Positions 1 to 7,379 of a DNA stretch of 19,495 nt are shown here, in pieces. The translations under genes were made by a program, and so were the position numbers. Position 1 is the first letter of the stretch, and every line of letters begins with the position of its first letter. The stretch is from an uncultured Acetatifactor sp. (GTDB taxonomy: Bacteria; Bacillota; Clostridia; Lachnospirales; Lachnospiraceae), in contig CAJUJN010000035.1 in the NCBI GenBank assembly GCA_910586775.1, positions 24,187 through 43,681 of the forward strand. Reading direction: 5' to 3'. The notes below the pieces were generated by a model. That model was given only the letters and a program-made list of their open reading frames with translations. It did no database searches and was not told the origin of the DNA.

Positions 1-70
1 CGGAAGCAAATTTCAGAGGCAGGTGTGTCGTAGCTGTGCTTACGGAACTAAATTTAGAAAGGATTGGGTG
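1..70 (+). other. Left edge: upstream gene tail or intergenic, unresolved
   Basis: No product can be assigned to these 70 bases. One frame stops at TAG 31-33. Another runs to TGA 69-71, which overlaps the mraY ATG at 71-73 in a TGATG arrangement and would end in the residues LTELNLERIG. Either could be the tail of an upstream dcw gene, and the TGATG overlap would fit translational coupling. The tail is too short to recognise, and the stretch may simply be intergenic. Confidence 0.25.
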
Positions 71-1030
71 ATGGGTAAGATCAGCATAACAGCGGTCCTG
101 CTTTCCTTCAGCATCAGCGCTCTTGCCGGACCGGTGATAATACCCTTTTTAAGGCGGCTGAAATGCGGCCAGACGGTTCGGGATGACGGCCCGGCCGCTC
201 ATCTGAAGAAGTCGGGAACGCCCACCATGGGTGGTATATTGATTCTGGCGAGTGTATTGGCCACCTCTGTGGCATTTATGGAGGATTACCCCAGGATAAT
301 GCCGGTTTTGTTTCTTACGGTAGGATTCGGCATGGTGGGGCTGATGGATGATTACATAAAAGTAGTATGCAGGCGTTCCATGGGGCTTTCACCCTGGCAG
401 AAACTCTTCGGACAGTTGGCTGTCACAGGGGGATTTGCCTGGTATCTGGTTCGTTACACGGACGTGAGCCTGGCGATGAAGGTACCCTGGATGCCGGGAA
501 AATACCTGGATTTCGGAATGTGGAATATCCCGATTCTGTTCTTTATCGTGCTGGGGACGGCCAACGGGACGAATTTTACAGACGGGCTGGACGGTCTGGC
601 AGGAAGCGTTACACTGATGGTGGCGGTGTTTTTTTCCGTGGTATCCATAGGCACCGTCTCGGGAATAGAACCTCTGACCTGCGCCGTGGCGGGAGCGCTG
701 ATGGGATTTCTGCTTTTTAACGTACATCCGGCGGAGGTATTCATGGGAGACACCGGTTCCCTGGCGCTGGGAGGTTTTGTGGCGGGATGCGCCTATGTGA
801 TGCAGATGCCGCTGTACATAGCGATTGTGGGCATTATATATCTGATAGAAGTATGTTCCGTCATTCTGCAGGTAAGTTACTTCAAACTCAGCGGCGGGAA
901 ACGGATTTTGAAGATGGCGCCGCTGCATCATCACTTTGAACTCAGCGGATGGTCGGAGACCAGGATTACAGCGCTTTTCACTATCATCACCGCTCTGATG
1001 TGCCTGCTGGCCCTCAGGGCGCTGGGGTGA
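71..1030 (+). CDS. mraY: Phospho-N-acetylmuramoyl-pentapeptide transferase (MraY)
   Basis: Transfers phospho-MurNAc-pentapeptide from UDP to undecaprenyl phosphate, making lipid I at the inner face of the membrane. With the ATG at 71 the product is 319 residues, the usual Firmicutes length. AGAAAGGA at 56-63 lies 7 bases upstream, and the frame is open further 5' only through unlikely sequence. Visible motifs are the Mg-binding pair in GLMDDYIK (D93, D94), NGTNFTDGLDGLA at 165-177, FMGDTGSLALGG at 224-235 and the triple histidine HHHFE at 286-290. Many hydrophobic segments fit the 10-helix polyprenyl-phosphate transferase fold. murD follows after 73 bases, as is common in dcw clusters. Assignment is secure from motifs and context. 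Confidence 0.97.
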   Translation: MGKISITAVLLSFSISALAGPVIIPFLRRLKCGQTVRDDGPAAHLKKSGTPTMGGILILASVLATSVAFMEDYPRIMPVLFLTVGFGMVGLMDDYIKVVCRRSMGLSPWQKLFGQLAVTGGFAWYLVRYTDVSLAMKVPWMPGKYLDFGMWNIPILFFIVLGTANGTNFTDGLDGLAGSVTLMVAVFFSVVSIGTVSGIEPLTCAVAGALMGFLLFNVHPAEVFMGDTGSLALGGFVAGCAYVMQMPLYIAIVGIIYLIEVCSVILQVSYFKLSGGKRILKMAPLHHHFELSGWSETRITALFTIITALMCLLALRALG

Positions 1031-1103
1031 GGGAAGCCGAATCTCAGTTGCTTGTGCGCTGAACATGCATTTGCGGGACTGGAATAAGAAAGGAAAAATG
1101 ATT

Positions 1104-2468
1104 ATGAAAGCAGGAGAGAAATGCCTGGTGGTCGGTTCCGGCTTAAGCGGAATCGGTTCCGTGGGGCTTCTGGAACACATGGGTGCGGAAGTGATACTGT
1201 ACGACAGCAATGAAAAGCTGACTGTGGAGGAACTGCGGGGACGCCTTCCAAAGTGCAGCAGGGCTTCCTGCATCACAGGAGAGCTGCCGGAGCAGGTTCT
1301 GGCGAATACAGAGACCGTGGTCTTAAGCCCGGGGGTCCCCACTGACATCCCTCTGGTAAACGCCCTGAGAGACAAAGGAGCTGCGATTATAGGGGAGATC
1401 GAGTTGGGATTTCTGCAGGAGAAAGGAAGAGTGGCTGCCATCACAGGCACCAACGGCAAGACCACCACGACGACTCTGGTGGGCGAGATTATGAAAGCGC
1501 ACCTGGGGGAGGATAAGACATTTGTGGTGGGCAATATAGGCAATCCCTACACTTCCGAGTGTCTGAAGACAGCCTTGGACACGGTGACAGTGGGGGAGAT
1601 CAGCTCATTTCAGCTGGAGACCATCTCCTCTTTCCATCCCGCGGTGTCGGCCATCCTGAATATTACTCCGGATCACTTAAACCGTCACCACACCATGGAA
1701 GCTTATGCGGCAGCCAAGGAGAACATAGCCGTAAATCAGGACAAAAGCGACATTTGCGTGTTGAATTACGACAATACATATACAAGAAATTTTGCGGAGA
1801 GATGTCCTGCCAGGGTTGTTTTCTTCTCGTCCTCTGAAAAGCTGGAAGAGGGATACTATCTGAAAGGTGATAAGGTAGTGAAGGCGGTCCGGGGGCAGGA
1901 GAGAGAAGTTCTGGATGTCCACACGGATATGAATCTGGCAGGCATTTGCAACGTGGAAAATGTGATGGCTGCCATCGCCATTGCCGAAGGGATGGAAGTA
2001 CCCGTGGACATTATCCTGAAAGTGATTAAAACTTTCAAAGCTGTGGAGCACAGAATTGAATTTGTGGCCACCAAGGGAGGTGTGGATTACTATAACGATT
2101 CCAAGGGAACCAATCCCGACGCTGCCATCCAGGGCATTCGTGCCATGAGGAAGCCCACTGTTCTCATCGGCGGAGGATATGATAAAGAGAGCGAATATGA
2201 TGAGTGGATCGAGAGTTTTGACGGCAAGGTGAAATGGTTGGTCCTCATCGGCGAGACTCGGAGAAAAATCGCGGAATGTGCCAGGCAGCACGGATTCAGC
2301 CGGATTCGTTTTGCGGATACCTTTGAGGAATGCCTGAAACTCTGCACGGAACTGGCCGAAGCGGGGGATGCGGTGCTTCTGTCTCCTGCCTGTGCCAGCT
2401 GGGGGATGTTCCCCAATTATGAGGTAAGAGGACAGATGTTCAAGGAGTATGTCAACGGTTTGAAATGA
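1104..2468 (+). CDS. murD: UDP-N-acetylmuramoylalanine--D-glutamate ligase (MurD)
   Basis: Cytoplasmic ATP-dependent ligase adding D-glutamate to UDP-MurNAc-L-Ala. I chose ATG 1104 (454 residues): AGAAAGGA at 1087-1094 is 9 bases away, whereas ATG 1098 would have only 3 bases and ATG 1065 precedes the ribosome site. The N-terminal UDP-binding Rossmann-like segment shows VVGSGLSG. The central Mur-ligase P-loop is TGTNGKTTTTT at about 114-124. Further family blocks are SSFQLE, NITPDHLNRH, YNDSKGTNPDA, and the C-terminal LLSPACASWGMFPNY, which replaces the more usual ACASFDQF form. The gene lies between mraY and the SEDS gene, the conserved dcw order. Confidence 0.96.
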   Translation: MKAGEKCLVVGSGLSGIGSVGLLEHMGAEVILYDSNEKLTVEELRGRLPKCSRASCITGELPEQVLANTETVVLSPGVPTDIPLVNALRDKGAAIIGEIELGFLQEKGRVAAITGTNGKTTTTTLVGEIMKAHLGEDKTFVVGNIGNPYTSECLKTALDTVTVGEISSFQLETISSFHPAVSAILNITPDHLNRHHTMEAYAAAKENIAVNQDKSDICVLNYDNTYTRNFAERCPARVVFFSSSEKLEEGYYLKGDKVVKAVRGQEREVLDVHTDMNLAGICNVENVMAAIAIAEGMEVPVDIILKVIKTFKAVEHRIEFVATKGGVDYYNDSKGTNPDAAIQGIRAMRKPTVLIGGGYDKESEYDEWIESFDGKVKWLVLIGETRRKIAECARQHGFSRIRFADTFEECLKLCTELAEAGDAVLLSPACASWGMFPNYEVRGQMFKEYVNGLK

Positions 2469-2495
2469 AGCAGGGGATGAAGGCGGGGAGTATAT

Positions 2496-3662
2496 ATGGC
2501 GGCACATGGAACGGCAAAGCGAAAGAAAAAAGAACAATCTGAATATTTTTTTGATTACAGCCTTCTGTTTATTGTGCTGTTTCTCCTGGGATTCGGGCTG
2601 GTGATGATCTATTCGGCCAGTTCCTACAGCGCATTTGAGGAGTTTAAGGATACGGCATATTATTTGAAGAAACAGCTGACAGCCGTGGTTATCGGACTGG
2701 TGCTGATGATTTTTGTGGCAAATATTCCCTATCATTTCTGGGAGCGGTTTGCAGTGCTTGGATATCTGGTGGCAGTTTCACTGATTCCGCTGGTTCTGAC
2801 GCCCCTGGGTGTGGAATCCCACGGAGCCAGGCGGTGGATCAAAATTCCCGGGTTGGGAATGAACCTGCAGCCCGCGGAGGTGGCTAAAATAGCTATTATT
2901 CTGTTTCTGGCTGTGCTGGTGTGCAAGATGGGGAAAGGGATTCGCAGCTTCAGGGGATTTTGTGTGATGATGATTTTTCCGGTGCCTCTGGCGGCTGAGG
3001 TATATGTCATCACGAAAAATATGAGTTCAGCGCTTATTATCATGGGAATTGCCGTAATTATGGTATTCGTGGCCAGTCCTGATTACAAGAAATTTGTCAT
3101 CATTGCTCTGATTGCGATTGCGGCGGCATCATTACTCATCTATCTGGTGGCCTCGGGAAGTGATATCCTGGCATTCCGCGGCAACCGTATCCGCTCATGG
3201 CTGGACCCGGAGAGTGACCCTTCCGACACCGGCTTCCAGACGTTGCAGGGCCTGTATGCCATCGGAAGCGGCGGTATCTGGGGTAAAGGCCTGGGGCAGA
3301 GCATGCAGAAGCTGAGCTTCCTTCCGGAGGCACAGAACGATATGATCTTTTCCATTATCTGCGAGGAATTGGGGTTGTTCGGGGCCGTTGCCGTCATACT
3401 GATGTTCATCATGCTTCTGTGGAGGATGATGGTAATCGCCAACAATGCGACGGATCTGTTCGGGGCCATGCTGGTGGTGGGGGTTATGGGACATATCGCT
3501 GTTCAGGCAATCCTGAATATAGCCGTTGTAACCGCAACCATTCCGAATACCGGTATCTCCCTGCCGTTTATCAGTTACGGCGGCTCCTCGGTTATGTTTC
3601 TTCTGATAGAAATAGGGCTGGTCCTGAGCGTGGCCCGCAGGATTCAGCTGAAGGAGTTGTAA
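2496..3662 (+). CDS. ftsW: SEDS-family glycan polymerase, FtsW/SpoVE type
   Basis: Polytopic membrane peptidoglycan glycosyltransferase of the SEDS family, expected to polymerise lipid II at the septum with a class B PBP. In spore formers, paralogues in this position may instead be SpoVE, for cortex synthesis. The product has 388 residues: a basic cytoplasmic N-terminus (KRKKK), then about ten hydrophobic segments. Family signatures are GFGLVMIYSASS, HGARRWI followed by LQPAEVAKIA, SWLDPESDPSDTGFQ, LPEAQNDMIFSIICEELG (carrying the conserved extracellular Asp thought to be catalytic) and PNTGISLPFISYGGSS. Start ATG 2496 is preceded by GGGAG at 2486-2490. I cannot separate FtsW from SpoVE by sequence alone; the context between murD and murA fits either. 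Confidence 0.93.
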   Translation: MAAHGTAKRKKKEQSEYFFDYSLLFIVLFLLGFGLVMIYSASSYSAFEEFKDTAYYLKKQLTAVVIGLVLMIFVANIPYHFWERFAVLGYLVAVSLIPLVLTPLGVESHGARRWIKIPGLGMNLQPAEVAKIAIILFLAVLVCKMGKGIRSFRGFCVMMIFPVPLAAEVYVITKNMSSALIIMGIAVIMVFVASPDYKKFVIIALIAIAAASLLIYLVASGSDILAFRGNRIRSWLDPESDPSDTGFQTLQGLYAIGSGGIWGKGLGQSMQKLSFLPEAQNDMIFSIICEELGLFGAVAVILMFIMLLWRMMVIANNATDLFGAMLVVGVMGHIAVQAILNIAVVTATIPNTGISLPFISYGGSSVMFLLIEIGLVLSVARRIQLKEL

Positions 3663-3700
3663 CGTGAAAGCAGGCAGAGGCAGCCGAAGGTGCTATACTC

Positions 3701-3756
3701 AAGACCGCCGGAATTTACTAATCCGTCCAAGTCGGGCGTATATGGCTGGCGGTTTT
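3701..3756 (+). terminator. Possible terminator after the SEDS gene
   Basis: The arms AAGACCGCC (3701-3709) and GGCGGTTTT (3748-3756) pair over 9 bp with one G-U, around a long 38-base loop that can itself form a short CCG/CGG stem. The T run is only four bases, so this may be a weak or partial terminator. Confidence 0.3.
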
Positions 3757-3761
3757 AAATC

Positions 3762-3827
3762 CACTGTAATGATAGTGAGTTGTCACTATAATGATAATAA
3801 AATGACACTGTGGCGATAGTGACTTTG
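3762..3827 (+). repeat. Three tandem 22-bp iterons upstream of murA
   Basis: Three direct copies start at 3762, 3784 and 3806, exactly 22 bp apart. Their first 17 bases are CACTGTAATGATAGTGA, CACTATAATGATAATAA and CACTGTGGCGATAGTGA. Each is an imperfect dyad (CACT...AGTG in copies 1 and 3), and adjacent copies also form an ATAGTGA/TCACTAT inverted repeat at 3772-3789. A period of about two helical turns would put protein dimers on one face of the DNA. The array sits just upstream of the candidate murA promoter. I infer an operator or activator site; the protein is unknown. Confidence 0.6.
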
Positions 3828-3837
3828 TTGTGGTTTA

Positions 3838-3866
3838 CTGCAAATTTCATCGGCGTGTGGTATAAA
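3838..3866 (+). promoter_or_regulatory. Candidate extended -10 promoter for murA
   Basis: TATAAA at 3861-3866 is preceded by TG one base upstream (extended -10). A weak -35 (CTGCAA, 3838-3843) lies 17 bp away. The predicted start near 3873 gives a leader of about 70 bases before murA. The weak -35 together with the upstream iterons would fit an activated promoter. Confidence 0.4.
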
Positions 3867-3944
3867 TATATGGGACAAGGTACGGAAGCGGCAGTTTTCT
3901 CATAGGATAGAATAGTTTAAATAAAGAAAGCCGGATGGTGCTTT

Positions 3945-5195
3945 ATGGATTCTATTCGTATTCAAGGGGGAATTGCCCTACAGGGAAAAGTTCGCATACA
4001 AGGGTCGAAAAATGCTTCGCTGCCTGTCCTGGCAGCCACGTTGCTGGTGGGAGAGGGGTCCTTTATCCGGAACTGTCCGCGGATAGCGGACGTGCATTCC
4101 ATGACAAGCCTTCTGAAAAGTCTGGGCTGCAGCGTGCACTGGCAGGAGGCAGGTATTTTTGTCGATTCGTCAAAAGTGAGGAGAGGGGAGATGCCACGGG
4201 AGGCGGTGACAGGTATGCGTTCTTCTCTCTGTCTGCTGGGTGCGCTCATCGGCAGATGCGGAGAAGTAACCATGGAATATCCGGGAGGCTGCGTCATAGG
4301 GGAGCGTCCTATTGATTTGCACTTGGCCGCCCTCAGGCAGATGGGGGTCGTATTTTCGGAACAAAAGGGACAACTGCGTGCTATGGCGAAGAGACTCCAC
4401 GGCGCACATATCATTCTGCCGTTCCCCTCTGTGGGGGCTACCGAAAATATTATCCTGGCGGGGGTGGCGGCGGAAGGGGAGACAATCCTGGAGGGAGCGG
4501 CCAGAGAGCCGGAGATTCTGGCCCTGTGCCGGTACCTGAGTTGCTGCGGAGCCTGCATCGAAGGCGCGGGAAGCAGCAAAATAGTGATCTGGGGAGGCAG
4601 GCGGCTGTGCGGGACGGAGTTCAGGGTACCGGCGGATAGGATTGTGGCAGGAACCTACCTGCTGGGATGTATCGGCGTGGGAGGAAATATCTTCCTGGAA
4701 CAGGCACCGGCGGAGGAGATGGATGCCGTTCTTCTGGCAGCGCAGGAGATGGGCGGACATGTGTGCATTACCAGGGAAGGCCTCTATGTACAGGCGCCGG
4801 TGAGACCTTTGGCGGTGAAGCTTATCACTTCTCCTTATCCGGGCTTTCCTACAGATTTACAGTCGGTGGCATTGGCCGTTGCTTCAAAAGGCAGCGGACG
4901 AACGGACATAGAGGAGACGATTTTTGAAAACCGTTTCCGTATTGTGGAAGAACTGAAGAAAATGGGTGCCTGTATCGAACAGACAGATTCACACCGTGTG
5001 GCAATCCGGGGGGTGGACAGTCTGCAGGGAGCACAGGTGGAAGCGAGGGAGCTGAGAGGAGGCGCCGCCCTGGTGGCCGCCGCGCTGATGGCGGAGGGGG
5101 AGAGTTTTGTGAGAGGCTGTTCCTATATATACCGCGGATATGAGAACATATGCCGGGATTTCAGAGAGTTAGGAGCGCGTGTGACAAGTGTTTAA
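3945..5195 (+). CDS. murA: UDP-N-acetylglucosamine 1-carboxyvinyltransferase (MurA)
   Basis: Catalyses the first committed step of peptidoglycan synthesis, transferring enolpyruvate from PEP to UDP-GlcNAc in the cytoplasm. The product is 416 residues, the normal length for this EPSP-synthase-like family. The catalytic loop PGGCVIGERPIDLH is present with the fosfomycin-target cysteine at residue 116; K22-N23 in GSKNASLPVL form the conserved substrate-binding pair. TDLQSVALAVA and IFENRFRIVEELKKMGA are further family blocks. ATG 3945 has GGATGG at 3933-3938. The gene overlaps divIB by 8 bases, so the two are probably translated together. Its place between the SEDS gene and divIB is where Bacillus carries murG and murB. 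Clostridia often have two MurA paralogues; which one this is cannot be told here. Confidence 0.95.
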   Translation: MDSIRIQGGIALQGKVRIQGSKNASLPVLAATLLVGEGSFIRNCPRIADVHSMTSLLKSLGCSVHWQEAGIFVDSSKVRRGEMPREAVTGMRSSLCLLGALIGRCGEVTMEYPGGCVIGERPIDLHLAALRQMGVVFSEQKGQLRAMAKRLHGAHIILPFPSVGATENIILAGVAAEGETILEGAAREPEILALCRYLSCCGACIEGAGSSKIVIWGGRRLCGTEFRVPADRIVAGTYLLGCIGVGGNIFLEQAPAEEMDAVLLAAQEMGGHVCITREGLYVQAPVRPLAVKLITSPYPGFPTDLQSVALAVASKGSGRTDIEETIFENRFRIVEELKKMGACIEQTDSHRVAIRGVDSLQGAQVEARELRGGAALVAAALMAEGESFVRGCSYIYRGYENICRDFRELGARVTSV

Positions 5196-5922
5196 AAGCA
5201 AAAGAATGGGGATAGGCCTGGTGGTGGTCACTGTCCTTCTCCTGACAGCGGTGTTGGGAGCAGGCAGCTATATAAAGACAACCTATAGCATTAAGACCGT
5301 CTACGTGGAGGGCAATGTCCATTATACGGAAGATGAGATCAAGGCAATCGTGATGGACGGATTTCTGGGAGATAATTCCCTCTACCTGTCTTTGAAATAC
5401 AAGGACAAGGGAATAGAGGGAATTCCCTTTGTGGATGTGGTGGATGTGGATATCCTGTCTCCGGATACCATTAAGATCATCGTATATGAGAAAGTTCTGA
5501 CAGGCTGTGTAAGATACCTGGATACCTATGTATACTTTGACAGGGACGGATATGTGGTGGAGACTTCGGCGGTCAGAACGGTGGGGGTTCCGCAGATTAT
5601 GGGATTGCGGTTTGAGCATATGGTGTTGGGGGAAAAGCTTCCGGTAGAAGATGACGGAATCTTTAACAGCATCCTGGAGCTGACAATGCTCCTGCAGAAA
5701 TACAGTCTGACGCCGGACAGGATTTATTTTAACAGTGGGGGGGAAATTACGGTCTATTTCGGCGATACAAAGGTTGCGCTGGGAAATGAGCCTTCTTATC
5801 TGGAGGACAAGCTGATGCTTCTGCCCGGTTTTCTGTCTGAACTGGAGGGGAAGAACGGTACTCTGCAGATGCAGACATATGACGCGGACAGCGGAAAATA
5901 TACATTTAAGCCGGGAGGATAA
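5188..5922 (+). CDS. divIB: Cell division protein DivIB/FtsQ
   Basis: Bitopic septal protein that, with FtsL and DivIC, couples the Z ring to wall synthesis. The 244-residue product begins with a short basic cytoplasmic tail, one membrane helix at about residues 8-27, then an extracellular FtsQ-type POTRA domain (about 32-100, YSIKTVYVEGN to IKIIVYEKVL) followed by the FtsQ/DivIB beta domain. GTG 5188 is the only reasonable start: a stop in frame lies just upstream and AGGAG is at 5171-5175, 12 bases away. The gene overlaps the end of murA by 8 bases. It is on the short side for the family. ftsA, which often follows ftsQ in other bacteria, is absent. Confidence 0.88.
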   Translation: MFKSKRMGIGLVVVTVLLLTAVLGAGSYIKTTYSIKTVYVEGNVHYTEDEIKAIVMDGFLGDNSLYLSLKYKDKGIEGIPFVDVVDVDILSPDTIKIIVYEKVLTGCVRYLDTYVYFDRDGYVVETSAVRTVGVPQIMGLRFEHMVLGEKLPVEDDGIFNSILELTMLLQKYSLTPDRIYFNSGGEITVYFGDTKVALGNEPSYLEDKLMLLPGFLSELEGKNGTLQMQTYDADSGKYTFKPGG

Positions 5923-5950
5923 TTTTTGCAGATATTTTTTCAGAAAATGG

Positions 5951-5979
5951 TTGCTAAATTTGAAAAATGATTATATGAT
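5951..5979 (+). promoter_or_regulatory. Housekeeping promoter for ftsZ
   Basis: TTGCTA (5951-5956), 17-bp spacer, TATGAT (5974-5979), in the 101-base gap after divIB. The predicted start at about 5986 leaves a leader of roughly 38 bases that keeps the AGGAGG ribosome site of ftsZ. It would let ftsZ be transcribed separately from the upstream wall genes. Confidence 0.65.
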
Positions 5980-6023
5980 AGTATGTGTGATTTGGAGTGA
6001 AGTTGGAAAAGGAGGATGTACTC

Positions 6024-7196
6024 TTGCTTGAGATTAAGACGAACGATGCTGAATCTGCTGCCAAGATTATTGTGGTCGGTGTAGGCGGGGCAGGTAACAA
6101 TGCTGTCAATAGAATGATTGATGAACAGATAGAAGGCGTGGAATTTATCGGTGTGAATACGGACAAGCAGGCGTTGCAGCTCTGCAAGGCACCTACCCTG
6201 CTGCAGATAGGGGAAAAGCTGACCAAGGGGCTTGGCGCGGGAGCGAAGCCTGAAATCGGGGAGAAGGCGGCAGAAGAAAGTTCCGAGGAGATTGGTGCTG
6301 CCCTGAAGGGGGCAGATATGGTATTTGTCACCTGCGGTATGGGCGGCGGTACCGGGACGGGTGCGGCTCCTGTGGTGGCAAAGCTGGCAAAAGATATGGG
6401 AATTCTTACAGTGGGAGTCGTTACGAAACCTTTCCGCTTTGAGGCCAGGACACGTATGACGAATGCTCTGGGCGGCATCGAGCGTATCAAGGAGCATGTG
6501 GATACATTGATCGTAATTCCCAACGATAAGCTTCTGGAGATTGTGGACAGGCGTACTACCATGCCGGAGGCGCTCAGGAAGGCTGACGAAGTCCTTCAGC
6601 AGGCAGTTCAGGGCATTACTGATCTGATCAACAGGCCGGCTATCATTAATCTGGATTTTGCGGACATTCAGACCGTTATGAAAGATAAGGGTATTGCTCA
6701 TATCGGCATCGGTGAAGGCAAGGGTGACGATAAGGCTTTGGCTGCCGTGAAGATGGCAGTGGAGAGCCCGCTGTTGGAGACTACTATCAATGGCGCTACA
6801 GATGTCATTCTCAATGTATCCGGCGATATTACCCTGCCGGATGCCAGCGATGCGGCAGACTTTGTTCAGAGCCTCACCGGAGAAGATATCAATATCATCT
6901 TTGGTGCCATGTACGATGAGTCCAAGACGGACAGCTGTACTGTCACGGTGATTGCCACGGGTCTGGAGGATACAGTGAATTCAAATTCGGTTCAGTCCAG
7001 ATTCGGCACATCCCCCATGTACAGATCACAGTCAACACATATTGCATCCAGTTCCCTGAAGGGTCTGAATTCCCAACCCGTCAGGCCGGAAAGTCCTCAG
7101 CCTGCTTCTGCACAGGGCATCCATAAGCCGGTCGATATCCGCAGTTCCGTGGAGGAGAAGACTCTGAAGATTCCGGATTTCCTACAGAGGAAGTAG
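6024..7196 (+). CDS. ftsZ: Cell division GTPase FtsZ
   Basis: Tubulin-like GTPase forming the cytokinetic Z ring; in spore formers it also forms the polar septum. I place the start at TTG 6024 (390 residues, MLEIKTND...): AGGAGG at 6010-6015 is 8 bases upstream. The GTG at 5997 lies before that ribosome site and would add nine residues of poor fit. Visible motifs are GVGGAGNNAVNRM, the tubulin signature GMGGGTGTGAAP, RFEARTRM, and the T7 synergy loop NLDFADIQTVM. A variable linker follows residue ~315, then the conserved C-terminal tail KIPDFLQRK, which binds partners such as SepF or FtsA. A strong terminator follows. Confidence 0.97.
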   Translation: MLEIKTNDAESAAKIIVVGVGGAGNNAVNRMIDEQIEGVEFIGVNTDKQALQLCKAPTLLQIGEKLTKGLGAGAKPEIGEKAAEESSEEIGAALKGADMVFVTCGMGGGTGTGAAPVVAKLAKDMGILTVGVVTKPFRFEARTRMTNALGGIERIKEHVDTLIVIPNDKLLEIVDRRTTMPEALRKADEVLQQAVQGITDLINRPAIINLDFADIQTVMKDKGIAHIGIGEGKGDDKALAAVKMAVESPLLETTINGATDVILNVSGDITLPDASDAADFVQSLTGEDINIIFGAMYDESKTDSCTVTVIATGLEDTVNSNSVQSRFGTSPMYRSQSTHIASSSLKGLNSQPVRPESPQPASAQGIHKPVDIRSSVEEKTLKIPDFLQRK

Positions 7197-7268
7197 GAAA
7201 GGCAGTCGGCGGCAGTTTTATGACAGAATAATAGTAAAAGCCCTGGAAAGCAGGGGATGTTTAAAGAG

Positions 7269-7293
7269 CCGGGCGGACAGAGCCCGGTTTTTT
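7269..7293 (+). terminator. Rho-independent terminator after ftsZ
   Basis: Perfect stem CCGGGC (7269-7274) / GCCCGG (7282-7287) with a 7-base loop, followed by six T (7288-7293). It separates the division genes from the spoIIG operon. Confidence 0.92.
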
Positions 7294-7357
7294 GTCGAAA
7301 AATTCTTGTGAAACGAACCCTTATCTGACAAATTCTTAAGTCCAACCCCTTTATAAT
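7292..7357 (+). promoter_or_regulatory. spoIIG-type promoter with Spo0A box
   Basis: A perfect TATAAT lies at 7352-7357. No -35 stands at the normal 17 bp. CTGACA (five of six to TTGACA) lies at 7325-7330, leaving a 21-bp spacer. TTGTCGAA at 7292-7299 matches the Spo0A box (core TGTCGAA), and an imperfect inverse copy (TTGTCAGA on the - strand, 7325-7332) overlaps the -35. In Bacillus subtilis the spoIIG promoter is a sigma-A promoter with an over-long spacer that is activated by phosphorylated Spo0A; this arrangement mirrors it. The start is predicted near 7364. Confidence 0.65.
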
Positions 7358-7379
7358 AATTATGAAAAGGATGATGCCA

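Noticed and set aside
389..1543. Long - strand frame opposite mraY and murD
   Set aside because: It spans two well-supported genes on the other strand and shows no recognisable protein family; it is a shadow frame.
1677..2735. Long - strand frame opposite murD
   Set aside because: Low-complexity, His- and Gln-rich translation, with no ribosome site, antisense to murD and the SEDS gene.
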